In this document: in pieces, positions 29,400-38,452 of the stretch
How positions within the stretch are numbered: the stretch's first letter is position 1
How the letters are laid out: each line of letters starts with the position of its first letter
Assembly (NCBI GenBank): GCA_963806935.1
Contig: CAWEAT010000004.1
Coordinates: 1-64,000, forward strand
DNA from: Roseiarcus sp963806935
GTDB taxonomy: Bacteria; Pseudomonadota; Alphaproteobacteria; Rhizobiales; Beijerinckiaceae
Reading direction: 5' to 3'
Length of the DNA: 64,000 nucleotides
The notes under the pieces: model-generated
Told to the model about the DNA's origin: nothing
Seen by the model: only the letters and a program-made list of their open reading frames with translations
Databases searched by the model: none
Program-made: the position numbers and the translations under genes

Positions 29400-29645
29400 G
29401 TGTCCCCGGCTCCCCCGTTCACCGACAAACAAGGTCAGTACCTGGCCTTCATCTACCCCTACAGCCGTATCTTCCGCCAACCGCCCGCGGAAGCCGACAT
29501 GCAGCGGCACTTCCAAGTCTCGCCACCCAGCGCGCATCAGATGGTGCTCACCCTCGAACGCGCCGGCCTCATCAGGCGGACCGCGGGCGTCGCGCGCAGC
29601 ATTGAGATTCTGGTCGAGCCCGAGGACCTCCCAGTCCTCCGTTGA
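29400..29645 (+). CDS. LexA-type winged-helix DNA-binding protein (81 aa)
   Basis: A short protein consisting only of a winged-helix domain like the N-terminal domain of LexA: PFTDKQGQYLAFIYPYSRIF, QPPAEADMQRHFQVSPPSAH, then MVLTLERAGLIRRTAGVARS. The self-cleaving peptidase domain is absent. GTG 29400 is the start. It is divergent from the IS630 transposase, whose start codon is only 62 bases away. Small stand-alone proteins of this type are frequent in alphaproteobacterial genomes; the target is unknown. Confidence 0.7.
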   Translation: MSPAPPFTDKQGQYLAFIYPYSRIFRQPPAEADMQRHFQVSPPSAHQMVLTLERAGLIRRTAGVARSIEILVEPEDLPVLR

Positions 29646-29807
29646 ACTTCAAACCGTCAAAACCTCTGTGCAACGGAACTAGGTTGAAAACGCAGTCGGC
29701 CAGCGATTGACCACATGCAACGCAATCCGCGCCGTCGTCTGCTCCCTCCCTCGGGCGTCGCTCCTTGCGGGAGCTCGATGCGGTCTCCTGTCTGGTGGGT
29801 TGATGGC

Positions 29808-30821
29808 TTAAGCTGGCACGAACTCGGTTTCGTTCCGCAACATCGCATGCATGATGATTGCGAGGCGACGCGCCAGAGCGACACGGGCCTTTCGCATCGT
29901 CGACCGCTTCGCGATTGAGAAGGGCGAGTCCTTGAGTTTGAGCTGGCCCTTATAGCGGGTCAGCATTACATTGGCGGCCTCGTACAGGAGCGTTCGCACC
30001 CGCCCGTCGCCGCATTTCGAGATTCCGCCGACATAGTCGACCTCCCCGGACTGATAGCGTCTTGGAACCAGGCCCAGATAGGCGCCGATGTCGCGCGATC
30101 GGCGGATGCGTGACGGATCGTCGATTGCGGCGACAAAGGCGAGCGCGGTCAGTTGACCTACGCCTGGGATTGTCATGAGCCGGCTGCAGGCCGCCGAGGC
30201 CCTCGCCATCCGCCTCATGTCCGCGTCGATCGCTGCGACCGCCGTCATTACGGCAGTGCGGGCGGCGATCAAGCCCCGCATGGCGGCGGAGAGGCCAGCA
30301 ATCCCCTGGCTTGCTTTCAGAGCCTGGTCGACAAAGGCGGCGGTAAGTGCGCGAGGCAGCCGGACCCCGAACACGACCGCGAGGCCACGGATTTGGTTTT
30401 CCAAGGTCACCCGCTGACCGACCAACTTCTTGCGCGCCATGATCAGCGAGCGCACGGCGTGGGCCGACAGAGACTTCACATGCACAGGCTTGAAGAAGCC
30501 GGTGCGAGCCAGATGAGCGAGCCCTCGCGCGTCGTTGCGATCAGTCTTGTGGGTCGCCAGCGACTTGAGCGCCTGATAAGCCTGCCGGCTCTCTATGCAG
30601 ACCACGGGAAGGCCGAGTTGGCTCAACCCGTGGAACAGGATTGGCGCCATGCGTCCGGTCTCGAATACGATGCGACGGCAACTCGGCGCTTTCGCCAATT
30701 CGCCGGCGATCGCTTCAGCCATCGATGCGGACTTGCCCTCGTGAATGATCGAGCCCTCGCGATCGAGAACGCAGATGTGCGTCTCATCCATAGAGATGTC
30801 GAGGCCAGCAAAATAGTCCAT
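29808..30821 (-). CDS. IS110-family transposase
   Basis: DEDD transposase, 337 residues, full length. The N-terminal RuvC-like domain starts MDYFAGLDISMDETHICVLD with the first Asp, then FETGRMAPILFHGL, and THKTDRNDARGLAHLARTG; the C-terminal part has LMTIPGVGQLTALAFVAAID and YLGLVPRRYQSGEVD followed by GGISKCGDGRVRTLLYEAA. IS110 elements lack terminal inverted repeats, so ends cannot be set here. It belongs to the cluster of insertion sequences between the integrase remnant and the cyo operon. Confidence 0.92.
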   Translation of the reverse strand: MDYFAGLDISMDETHICVLDREGSIIHEGKSASMAEAIAGELAKAPSCRRIVFETGRMAPILFHGLSQLGLPVVCIESRQAYQALKSLATHKTDRNDARGLAHLARTGFFKPVHVKSLSAHAVRSLIMARKKLVGQRVTLENQIRGLAVVFGVRLPRALTAAFVDQALKASQGIAGLSAAMRGLIAARTAVMTAVAAIDADMRRMARASAACSRLMTIPGVGQLTALAFVAAIDDPSRIRRSRDIGAYLGLVPRRYQSGEVDYVGGISKCGDGRVRTLLYEAANVMLTRYKGQLKLKDSPFSIAKRSTMRKARVALARRLAIIMHAMLRNETEFVPA

Positions 30822-31106
30822 TGAACGATCTCCTCTTCCGAATCGCTGCCGATCCTATCGGCCTATCCGGAAGAGCTCCGCCCATTACCCGATGTTGAGA
30901 AATTTGGACGATCAAAACTTTTCTAGCGTCACACCATTCTGAGCGCTTCGCATAATGGTCGAGGTTTGTGGGTGTGCGGTTTTTTGACCGCCTCAACAGG
31001 GCCGCAACGAAGGTGTACGCCTTGTCGTGCGGCATTTTCAGCGTTCTCAGCCGCTCATTTTCTGGCCTCTTGCCTATTCCACACAGACTCCGTCCCTAGC
31101 GGCAGC

Positions 31107-32069
31107 TCACGGCGCCGCGATGAGAAGCCTCGCCCGCTTCATGTTCATCGCCATCGCGACGAACTGAAGGTGGCAGTTGTTGCGATCCAAGCCGAGATAG
31201 CGAACCTTCGCCATCCCATACCAGTTCTTCATCGTCGCGTTCGCACGCTCGACGCCGACGCGAATGCGCGACGCCGTCTTGTTGAACCAGACCTGCCAGT
31301 TGACCAACGGCTTGTTGCGCTTGGCCTTATAGGCGATCCTGTCCTCGATCCCGAGTTCGCCGAGCTTGTCGCGCAGCGCCTGGCTGTCGTAGGCCTTGTC
31401 GGCATAGTAGGCCGCCTCGTCGCCCTGGATCATGGCTTCGCCCCGCTGACTGTCGTGCAGATCGGCGCTCGTCATCTCCGCTTGGCGCACAAGGCCACTC
31501 TCCTCGTCCACCGCCAGATGCGCCTTGTAGCCAAAGGAGGTCTCGTTGTTCTTCACCGTGAAGCTCGCGTCGGGATCGCGCTCGCTGACCACGCCTTCCT
31601 CGAAAGACGGCGGCTTCACCGCCGCCGCGATGATCGTGGCGTCAACCAGCGTGCCGCGTTTGACGATCAGACCTCGCGCGTCGAGCTGACGGTTGACCTC
31701 GGCCAGAAGCTTCTCCGACTGGCCGAGCTTCTCGATGCGCTGGCGGAAGCGCCAGATCGAGGAATGGTCGGGCGTCTCCTGATCGAGCGGAATGCCACAG
31801 AAGCGCCGAAACGACAGCCGATCGCGCACGGCTTCCTCCGCGCCAGGGTCCGAGAGCCCGTACCATTGCTGGAGAAGCACGATCTTGAACATGGTCAGCG
31901 GCGGGTAGGCTGGGGCGCCGTCCGAAGAAGAATGCAATGGACCCATCAAGACGCCAAACGCTGCCCACTCGAATGTCTTGGCGATATCTTCCAAGAACCC
32001 GCCCACACAAGAATAGGCATTGACGAAGGCGTCGGCGAGCGATGGTTGGCTGAAGTTACGGCGCGACAT
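31107..32069 (-). CDS. IS5-family transposase
   Basis: DDE transposase of 320 residues. Features are PPLTMFKIVLLQQWYGLSD with RLSFRRFCGIPLDQETPDHS near residues 55-100, LVDATIIAAAVKPPS with the first Asp, YYADKAYDSQALRDKL with the second, and the R..VERANATMKNWYGMAKVRY region holding the Glu. It is intact. Exact element ends were not established by eye. Neighbouring genes are other insertion sequences. Confidence 0.92.
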   Translation of the reverse strand: MSRRNFSQPSLADAFVNAYSCVGGFLEDIAKTFEWAAFGVLMGPLHSSSDGAPAYPPLTMFKIVLLQQWYGLSDPGAEEAVRDRLSFRRFCGIPLDQETPDHSSIWRFRQRIEKLGQSEKLLAEVNRQLDARGLIVKRGTLVDATIIAAAVKPPSFEEGVVSERDPDASFTVKNNETSFGYKAHLAVDEESGLVRQAEMTSADLHDSQRGEAMIQGDEAAYYADKAYDSQALRDKLGELGIEDRIAYKAKRNKPLVNWQVWFNKTASRIRVGVERANATMKNWYGMAKVRYLGLDRNNCHLQFVAMAMNMKRARLLIAAP

Positions 32070-32317
32070 CGGCGACTCACGTTCTCGGAGAAGCCAAGAG
32101 AATCACGGGTCAGAGCGTTTTGCAAAGGGCTCCCATTCTCTCTTTATTCCAGCCATTGTATCGGGGAATAAATGTGCAAGCCAGTCAAATTGTGAACGAG
32201 CTGGGCGTCAGGATCGTCAATGTAGTATAGAATTCAATGTGGGCCAAAGTGATGAATATCGCCGACGCAACAATCGAGTTCTTGATCAGATATTCATTAT
32301 ATAGTTGTCTAAGACGA

Positions 32318-32539
32318 TCAATCGACCGGTTGGACTTGAGCCAAATTCTGATCTTCAAATCGGATTTCCGAGATTTTGAATTGATCTGAATTCAGTCGAA
32401 TTGCCTTTACAAACTTCAGATGCTGTTCTTCATCAAGGTTATCGAAATTAGGAAGACAGTTTTCATAAGTCTCCAGGAGGGTGCTTCCTTGAGGCTTCGT
32501 GAAAGGTCCTGCCTCTAGGCTTTGTACGATTTGTGACAT
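32318..32539 (-). CDS. Small AT-rich hypothetical protein (73 aa)
   Basis: Reads MSQIVQSLEAGPFTKPQGST, ENCLPNFDNLDEEQHLKFVK and RLNSDQFKISEIRFEDQNLA. No family recognised. Base composition is far more AT-rich than the host genes, and the surrounding 32170-32600 stretch shares it, so this is a foreign insert between two insertion sequences. No strong ribosome binding site is seen. Confidence 0.4.
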   Translation of the reverse strand: MSQIVQSLEAGPFTKPQGSTLLETYENCLPNFDNLDEEQHLKFVKAIRLNSDQFKISEIRFEDQNLAQVQPVD

Positions 32540-32604
32540 AGGGTCATTTCAAGATAGGGGATAAACACGGATCTCACGTGACGTTAATCCGTTGAGGCTA
32601 CTAA

Positions 32605-34121
32605 TTCTACTGTGTCACGATGATCCCGGATAGGGTCGTCGTGATTGCAAAGCTTGGCAACATGGGCAGCGCATGAGGGTGCGGGCGAGCGCGATCGTGA
32701 GTTGTCTTCGGATCGTGGCGATCGAATTTTCGACATGTCGTTCGGGTCGGATTGGCGGCGCCTCTGGGTTTGGGACGCAAGGATAGGCGAGACATTTGGC
32801 GCTGCCGGGGGCCTGAGGGGGGAATCGCCGCTCGTTCGCGGATGAGAAAACCGTAGGCGGCGATGCAGAGGACGGCGTGGTGATGGAATCCGCGCCAGCT
32901 TCGACCTTCGAAATGGGCGAGGCCGAGTTCGCTTTTGAGTTCCTCGTAGTCGCGCTCGATGCGCCAGCGCAATTTGGCCGTGTCGACGAGAACGTCGATG
33001 GGCGTGTCTTCGGGCAGGGTCGAAAGCCAGTATTTCGTCGGCTCTTTTTCGCCCTCGGGCCATTCGATGAGAAGCCATTCCAGCGGATGAGGCGTTGAAA
33101 ACTTCCAGTCCCGCGAAGCCGGCCGGATCCGCACGGCGGCGAAGCGCGAAGACAAGATTTCGTTAGAGCCCTCCCGCCATGGAACGATGCGCCAAGCCTC
33201 CTCGGGAAGCCCCCGCGCCAGCGTCTTGGCGGAAACAGGGACATGCCCGCCGTCGCGGCGCATGCGCGATGGCGGGCGGCCTCGTCCGCTCCAGGGTTTG
33301 GGCGGCAGCGGTTCGACGCCAGGGGGCCAGACGCTGAGCGTCGATTGCACGCCAACCACATGGGTCAAACCGCTGGCTGTTACGGCGGAGCGGAACGCGC
33401 CGTCGGCGCCATAACCGGCATCAGTCAGCAAGACGCCCGGAGCGACGCCCGCTGCGAGGGCGGCCCTGATCTGAGCGAGGGCGATCTCTGGTTTGGTCCG
33501 GAATGTCACGTCGTCCGGGACACGAGCCTCCTTGCGCCGGGCTTCGTCCACAGCCCAATCTTCCGGCAGATAAAGCTGATAGGCAATCGGCAGGCTCGCC
33601 GCATGATTGGCGATCGAAAGCGTCACCGCGATCTGACAATTGTCGATCTTGCCGAGCCGCCCGCAATATTGCCGGGCGACGCCCACTGAATGAACGCCTT
33701 TCTTGGTGAAGGCTGTGTCGTCGACAATCCAGGCCTCGATCTTCCCTTGCGCCTCGATCGCCGGCAGGACCAGTTCGCGCGCCTTGGCCAGAACCGCCTC
33801 GTCCGACCAAGCCGCCTGACCGACCAGATGCAGAAGCGATTGATGCTTGGCCGAAACCCGAGCCGGCGCAATGATCGCGGCCATCGGCTCGACGCTCTTG
33901 CGTTCGCCGGGCATCAACAGGCCAATGCAATAATCCTTGAGAGGTCCCGCCCGATCCTCGCGGCCCAAAACTGTCGCCAAGGCTTCAACATATTCAGAAA
34001 AACGCGCTTCACTCGATTGCGTCCAAAGCCCCATCTTGCCCGCCATTCGCCGTCCAGCCGAATCGGCAGATTACCAAATCCAAAGGCGCAGCGAATCTGC
34101 GGAAATGTGAACTCAGTAGAA
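32605..34121 (-). mobile_element. IS701-family element with CTAA target duplication
   Basis: The left end begins TTCTACTGTGTCAC at 32605 and the right end closes GTGAACTCAGTAGAA at 34121, imperfect inverted repeats of about 15 bases. CTAA flanks both sides (32601-32604 and 34122-34125), matching the four-base YTAR duplication known for IS701 elements. Length 1517 bp. The enclosed transposase reads on the minus strand. Confidence 0.8.
32607..34046 (-). CDS. IS701-family transposase, C-terminus frameshifted
   Basis: IS4-superfamily DDE transposase. WIVDDTAFTKKGVHSVGVAR holds the first Asp, VLLTDAGYGADGAFRSAV the second, and RWRIERDYEELKSELGLAHF the Glu with the YREK-like signature region; FLIRERAAIPP follows. 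Around 32770 an indel changes the frame: the alternative frame reads PPIRPERHVENSIATIRRQL, then TLMRCPCC, which is the normal ending. The last 50 or so residues of the frame given here are therefore spurious, while all catalytic residues are unaffected. Confidence 0.85.
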   Translation of the reverse strand: MAGKMGLWTQSSEARFSEYVEALATVLGREDRAGPLKDYCIGLLMPGERKSVEPMAAIIAPARVSAKHQSLLHLVGQAAWSDEAVLAKARELVLPAIEAQGKIEAWIVDDTAFTKKGVHSVGVARQYCGRLGKIDNCQIAVTLSIANHAASLPIAYQLYLPEDWAVDEARRKEARVPDDVTFRTKPEIALAQIRAALAAGVAPGVLLTDAGYGADGAFRSAVTASGLTHVVGVQSTLSVWPPGVEPLPPKPWSGRGRPPSRMRRDGGHVPVSAKTLARGLPEEAWRIVPWREGSNEILSSRFAAVRIRPASRDWKFSTPHPLEWLLIEWPEGEKEPTKYWLSTLPEDTPIDVLVDTAKLRWRIERDYEELKSELGLAHFEGRSWRGFHHHAVLCIAAYGFLIRERAAIPPSGPRQRQMSRLSLRPKPRGAANPTRTTCRKFDRHDPKTTHDRARPHPHALPMLPSFAITTTLSGIIVTQ

Positions 34122-34184
34122 CTAAATCGTTATCAAAATCGCTGAAAACGTCCGAGTAGAATAATACACATTTTACACTCCGGG

Positions 34185-34221
34185 TCGGGCGCAATAACGG
34201 ACCGCGCCCGAAAGGGTTTTT
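34185..34221 (+). terminator. Hairpin between IS701 and cyoD
   Basis: Stem TCGGGCGC (34185-34192) with GCGCCCGA (34204-34211), followed on the plus strand by AAGGGTTTTT. On the minus strand, the direction of cyo, no T-run follows, so it would work best for plus-strand transcription. Its role is uncertain. Confidence 0.35.
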
Positions 34222-34235
34222 CCCGATGAGGAACC

Positions 34236-34622
34236 CTACCCCATCTGCATCGGGGTCATGTTCTGGCTGAGGTTCGACATGATCCAGAGCGATCCAACGA
34301 TGATTAGCATGACGATGAGGACGCCGAAGGCGAGCGCGAGCACGTTGTTGGCATTGTCCGGCCCGGTTGTGATGTGGATGAAAAAGACGAGGTGGATGCC
34401 GATCTGGGCGATAGCCAGCACCACGAGCGCCAACGGGATACTCGGCCCCCAGACCAGGTTGGTTCCGGCGATGAAGAAGGCGACGGCGGTGATGAATGCG
34501 GCGAGCAAGAGGCCGATCGCGTAGCCCAAAAGGCCTTCCACCACCTCATGGCGGCCGGCTGGCTCATCCCCCGGCGCGGCGTCGCCGTGATGGAGAACCG
34601 TATCGATGTCGGATTGGCTCAT
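34236..34622 (-). CDS. cyoD: Cytochrome o ubiquinol oxidase subunit IV
   Basis: Small membrane subunit (128 residues) that assists assembly of the bo3 quinol oxidase. Three membrane helices can be seen: YAIGLLLAAFITAVAFFIAG, IPLALVVLAIAQIGIHLVFF and LALAFGVLIVMLIIVGSLWI. HLVFFIHITTGPDNANNV is the conserved loop between the second and third helices. Its start overlaps the cyoC stop. Last gene of the cyoABCD operon; no cyoE (haem O synthase) follows, since an IS701 element lies immediately beyond. Confidence 0.95.
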   Translation of the reverse strand: MSQSDIDTVLHHGDAAPGDEPAGRHEVVEGLLGYAIGLLLAAFITAVAFFIAGTNLVWGPSIPLALVVLAIAQIGIHLVFFIHITTGPDNANNVLALAFGVLIVMLIIVGSLWIMSNLSQNMTPMQMG

Positions 34623-35296
34623 CAGCCCGCTCCCAACAGATAGACCACGGTGAAAATCGCCACCCAGATAATGTCGAGGGTGTGCCAGAATAGGCCGAAG
34701 CAGAGGACGCGCCGGAGGATGTCGGCCCGGTAGCCCTTGGCGAACACCTGTGCGACCATGGTGAGCAGCCACAGGAGGCCGAGCGTGACGTGGACGCCGT
34801 GGCAGCCGACGAGAGTGAAAAACGCCGACAGGAAGGCGCTGCGGCTCGGCCCGGCGCCTTGCGCGATCATGCCGACGAACTCGCGGATCTCGATGAACAG
34901 GAAGCCCGCCCCGAACACGAAAGTCAGCGCCATGCCGCCGTAGTACATCAGCGGTCGGCGAGCCCGTGCGCCGATGGTGGCGATTCCGCAAGTGAAGCTC
35001 GAGATCAAAAGGAACGCGGTCTCGATCGCGACATTGGTGAGGTTGAAGAGATCCTTCCCGCTCGGACCGCCGGCGGTCTCTCCAGACAGCACCGCATAGG
35101 TGGCGAAGAACGCCGAGAACATGACGATGTCGCTGAGCAGGAAGATCCAGAAGCCGTAGCCGACGATTATGCGTCTTGAGGCCGGGCTGCCGTCGGCGTG
35201 GGAAACCAGCGGCTCCGATCCGCCGCCTAGGATCGTGGCGGGGCCGCCACCGCAATTCTGTCCGCCATAGCCGGCGCCGGCCTCGAAGGCGGTCAT
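34622..35296 (-). CDS. cyoC: Cytochrome o ubiquinol oxidase subunit III
   Basis: Subunit III (224 residues) of the bo3 oxidase in the inner membrane. Five helices are visible, including YGFWIFLLSDIVMFSAFFAT, VAIETAFLLISSFTCGIATI, YYGGMALTFVFGAGFLFIEI, SAFLSAFFTLVGCHGVHVTL and LCFGLFWHTLDIIWVAIFTV. The HGVHVTLG and WH-LDIIW motifs are diagnostic of this subunit. The start is ATG 35296, overlapping the cyoB stop by four bases; a longer frame upstream would run through cyoB. Confidence 0.95.
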   Translation of the reverse strand: MTAFEAGAGYGGQNCGGGPATILGGGSEPLVSHADGSPASRRIIVGYGFWIFLLSDIVMFSAFFATYAVLSGETAGGPSGKDLFNLTNVAIETAFLLISSFTCGIATIGARARRPLMYYGGMALTFVFGAGFLFIEIREFVGMIAQGAGPSRSAFLSAFFTLVGCHGVHVTLGLLWLLTMVAQVFAKGYRADILRRVLCFGLFWHTLDIIWVAIFTVVYLLGAG

Positions 35297-37296
35297 TCCG
35301 CAGCCTGCAGCGCTGCGCGCGCCTGGCTCCGCGCGAAACGGTTGGCGCGGTCGATGCGCGCGACCTCTTCGGCCGGGATTTCGTATTCGGTCCGGTCGCG
35401 CCAGGCGAAAACGACGAAGGTCGCGAAGGCGCCAATCATGGCGACAATGACCAGCCACCAGATCTGCCAGATCATGCCGAAACCCCCGAAGGTAGCGAAA
35501 AACGCACAGACGAAGCCGGTCGCGCTGTTCCTCGGCATATGGATTGGCGCGTATTGGGGTTCGGTTGCCGGCTCCGTCGGGCGACCGGCGGCATGCTCCG
35601 TGCGCCAGTAGTCATCCCGGTCCTCGACATGGGGCAGGACCGCGAAGTTGAACACCGGAGGCGGCGACGACGTCGACCATTCGAGCGACCGGCCCATCCA
35701 CGGATCGCCGGTCAGGTCCCGCAGCTCCTCGCGATGGCGGATGCTCACGACCAATTGTGTGATCTGACACACAATGCCGGCGAGAACGACCACAGCGCCC
35801 AACGCGGCGACCAGGAGCCACGGACGCCATTCGGGCACGTCGTAGTGCTGCATCCGCCGGGTCATGCCCATCAAGCCCACGACATAGAGCGGCATGAACG
35901 CCAGGTAAAAGCCAAAGAACCAGCACCAGAAAGCGGCTTTGCCCCAGCCCTCATGCAGGCGGAAGCCAAACGCTTTGGGGAACCAGAAGGTGTATCCAGC
36001 AAACATCCCAAACAGGACGCCGCCGATGATGACGTTGTGAAAATGGGCGACCTGGAAAAGGCTGTTGTGCAGCATGAAATCCGCCGGCACTACCGCGACC
36101 AAAACGCCGGTCAGGCCGCCGATAACGAAGGTGACCATGAAGCCGATCGACCACAGCATCGGCGAGGCGTAGTGGACCCTGCCGCCAAACATGGTGAACA
36201 TCCAGTTGAATATTTTCACCCCCGTCGGCACCGCGATGATCATGGACGCGATGCCGAAGACCGCGTTGACGTTGGGGCCGGCGCCCATCGTGAAGAAGTG
36301 GTGCAGCCAGACCATGTACGCGATGACGCAAATCGCCATGGTCGCCAAGACCATCGAGCGGTAGCCGAACAGCGTCTTGCGCGAGAACGTCGACACCACC
36401 TCGGAAAATACGCCGAACGCGGGAAGAATAAGAATGTAAACCTCCGGATGGCCCCAAATCCAGATGAGGTTCATGAACATCATCACGTTGCCGCCGGCTT
36501 CGTTGGTGAAGAAATGGAAGCCGAGGTACCGGTCGAGCGTCAGCATCGCCAGCGTCGCGGTCAGAACCGGGAACGCGGCGACAATCAGGAGATTGGCGGC
36601 GAGCGCCGTCCAGGTGAAGATTGGCATGCGCATATAGGTCATGCCGGGGGCGTGTATCTTAAGGATGGTGGTGACGAAATTGACGCCGGTCATCACCGTC
36701 CCGACCCCGGAGATCTGCACTCCCCACAAGTAGTAGTCGACTCCGACGTCGGGCGAGTATTTGAGTTCCGACAGCGGTGGAAAAGGCAGCCAGCCGGTGC
36801 GTGAGAACACGCCGACGACCAGCGAGAGGTTGACGAGAAGCGCGCCAGTCGCGGTCAGCCAGAAACTGACCGAATTGAGGGTGGGGAAAGCGACGTCGCG
36901 CACGCCGAGCTGCAGCGGCACGACGAGGTTCATGAGGCCGATCACAAACGGCATGGCCACGAAGAAGATCATGATCGTGCCATGGGCGGAGAAGATCTGG
37001 TTGTAATGCTCCGGCGGCAGATAGCCCTGAGACTGGAAGGCCAAAGCCTGCTGCGAGCGCATCATGATCGCGTCGACAAAGCCGCGCAGCAGCATCACCG
37101 CCGCGAGCGTGACGTACATGACCCCGATCCGCTTGTGGTCGACGCTGGTGATCCATTCGCGCCACAGATAGGGAACCCATCCCTTCAGGGTGATGAAGGC
37201 GACGCCGCCAACCAACACCAGGACGACAAACCCGCCCGCAGCCAAAGGGATCGGCTGGTCGAAAGGGATTGCGTCCCAGGTCAGCCTGCCAAACAT
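35293..37296 (-). CDS. cyoB: Cytochrome o ubiquinol oxidase subunit I
   Basis: Catalytic subunit (667 residues) of the proton-pumping bo3 oxidase, which oxidises ubiquinol and reduces O2. The haem-copper core is complete: SAHGTIMIFFVAMPFVIGLM (low-spin haem His), WIWGHPEVYILILPAFGVFS (CuB His and the cross-linked Tyr), VWLHHFFTMGAG (two CuB His), and FQVAHFHNVIIGG (haem His pair). TSVDHKRIGVMY is the usual N-terminal signature. It begins one base after the cyoA stop. No damage is seen across 2 kb. Confidence 0.97.
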   Translation of the reverse strand: MFGRLTWDAIPFDQPIPLAAGGFVVLVLVGGVAFITLKGWVPYLWREWITSVDHKRIGVMYVTLAAVMLLRGFVDAIMMRSQQALAFQSQGYLPPEHYNQIFSAHGTIMIFFVAMPFVIGLMNLVVPLQLGVRDVAFPTLNSVSFWLTATGALLVNLSLVVGVFSRTGWLPFPPLSELKYSPDVGVDYYLWGVQISGVGTVMTGVNFVTTILKIHAPGMTYMRMPIFTWTALAANLLIVAAFPVLTATLAMLTLDRYLGFHFFTNEAGGNVMMFMNLIWIWGHPEVYILILPAFGVFSEVVSTFSRKTLFGYRSMVLATMAICVIAYMVWLHHFFTMGAGPNVNAVFGIASMIIAVPTGVKIFNWMFTMFGGRVHYASPMLWSIGFMVTFVIGGLTGVLVAVVPADFMLHNSLFQVAHFHNVIIGGVLFGMFAGYTFWFPKAFGFRLHEGWGKAAFWCWFFGFYLAFMPLYVVGLMGMTRRMQHYDVPEWRPWLLVAALGAVVVLAGIVCQITQLVVSIRHREELRDLTGDPWMGRSLEWSTSSPPPVFNFAVLPHVEDRDDYWRTEHAAGRPTEPATEPQYAPIHMPRNSATGFVCAFFATFGGFGMIWQIWWLVIVAMIGAFATFVVFAWRDRTEYEIPAEEVARIDRANRFARSQARAALQAAE

Positions 37297-37297
37297 G

Positions 37298-38227
37298 CTA
37301 GTTCCGCCTCCCAACGCACAGCCGAGGAGTGCTCGCCGCGATCGCGCCCGGGTCGGTCTCGGCGACTGGGCCCGGGCCGGGGGGCAGCGTCTGATCGAGG
37401 ATCTTCTCGAACAACCCATCCGTCACGGTTTGGAAGGTGAACGGCTCCGGCACGACGCTCTGCTTCGACAGCTCGATGTAGCTTTCCGGCGTCAACGCCG
37501 GTCCGCCGCCGCGCACTTGACCCAGCCAGGCGTAGAAGTCCTGCGGTGATTTAGCCTCGACTTCGAAATGCATGTCGGCGAATCCGTCGCCGCTTATCTG
37601 AGTCGCAAGGCCGCGAAAGACACCCGGATCATCAGCGCTGAGGTAGAGCTGCGTCCTCATCCGGTTCATGGTGTAGATCATGCTGCCAAGCTGGGGGACG
37701 AAAAAGGCGGTCATGACGCTGCCCGAGGTCAGCGAAAAACGGATCGGCGTCCCGGCCGGAATCACCACACGATTGACACTCGCGATGTGCTGGTCGGGGT
37801 AGATGAACAGCCATTTCCAGTCGAGCGATACGACCTGAATGTTGAGCGGCTCTTCTTTGGATACAAGCGGCTTCGCCGGATCAAGGTCATGCGCGCCAAT
37901 CCAGGTCACTCCGCCGAGAAGCATGATGGTGAGCAGCGGAATCGCCCAGACAATCAATTCCAGCTGACCCGAATATTCCCAGTCCGGCAGATAGAACGCC
38001 CTCTGGTTGGACGACCGGAACCACCAGGCGATGGCGAGGGTGGCGATGATGGTCGGGACCACAATGACAAGCATGATGGCCACTGAATCGACAAGCAGTG
38101 TGGCGTTGCCGTCGCCAACCGGGCCCTTCGGATTGAGCACGGCCCAGTTGCACCCACCAAGAAACATGGCCACGGTCAATGGCGCCAAGCGCGAAACCAG
38201 CCGCTGAGAGGGTATCTTCAGCATCAT
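37298..38227 (-). CDS. cyoA: Cytochrome o ubiquinol oxidase subunit II
   Basis: Membrane-anchored periplasmic subunit (309 residues). The N-terminus is a lipoprotein signal peptide with lipobox LGGC (RLAPLTVAMFLGGCNWAVLN). Two helices follow: DSVAIMLVIVVPTIIATLAI and LELIVWAIPLLTIMLLGG, then the cupredoxin-like domain with VVSLDWKWLFIYPDQHIASV and FFVPQLGSMIYTMNRM. The CuA ligands are absent, as expected for a quinol rather than a cytochrome c oxidase. First gene of cyoABCD; start is ATG 38227 or the next ATG at 38224. Confidence 0.95.
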   Translation of the reverse strand: MMLKIPSQRLVSRLAPLTVAMFLGGCNWAVLNPKGPVGDGNATLLVDSVAIMLVIVVPTIIATLAIAWWFRSSNQRAFYLPDWEYSGQLELIVWAIPLLTIMLLGGVTWIGAHDLDPAKPLVSKEEPLNIQVVSLDWKWLFIYPDQHIASVNRVVIPAGTPIRFSLTSGSVMTAFFVPQLGSMIYTMNRMRTQLYLSADDPGVFRGLATQISGDGFADMHFEVEAKSPQDFYAWLGQVRGGGPALTPESYIELSKQSVVPEPFTFQTVTDGLFEKILDQTLPPGPGPVAETDPGAIAASTPRLCVGRRN

Positions 38228-38452
38228 TTCCCCGCCCCCGCTGCGCTGCTCGGCCCAGCGCACGTTCTCTTCGTCAGATGTTCGCGCCGGATCGCTTTCA
38301 CTGTCAATACTACAACGGTACCGCCGTTCGCCTCAGCCGCTTGACATTATCTTTAGGCGGGTTCGTCAAACCACGGTTTGCGGGAACAGCTCACGCGGTT
38401 CGCGCGATCCGAGCGCTTGCTCGGCTCATGCCGCTTCGATAACTGGACGCCC

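Noticed and set aside
31040..32150. Imperfect inverted repeats flanking the IS5-family transposase
   Set aside because: Some similarity exists between sequences near 31050 and 32115 but it is too weak and gapped to call element ends.
35176..36804. 542-codon open frame on the plus strand over cyoC/cyoB
   Set aside because: It runs antisense through two well-defined cyo genes; composition is charged and repetitive, as typical of antisense frames in GC-rich genes.
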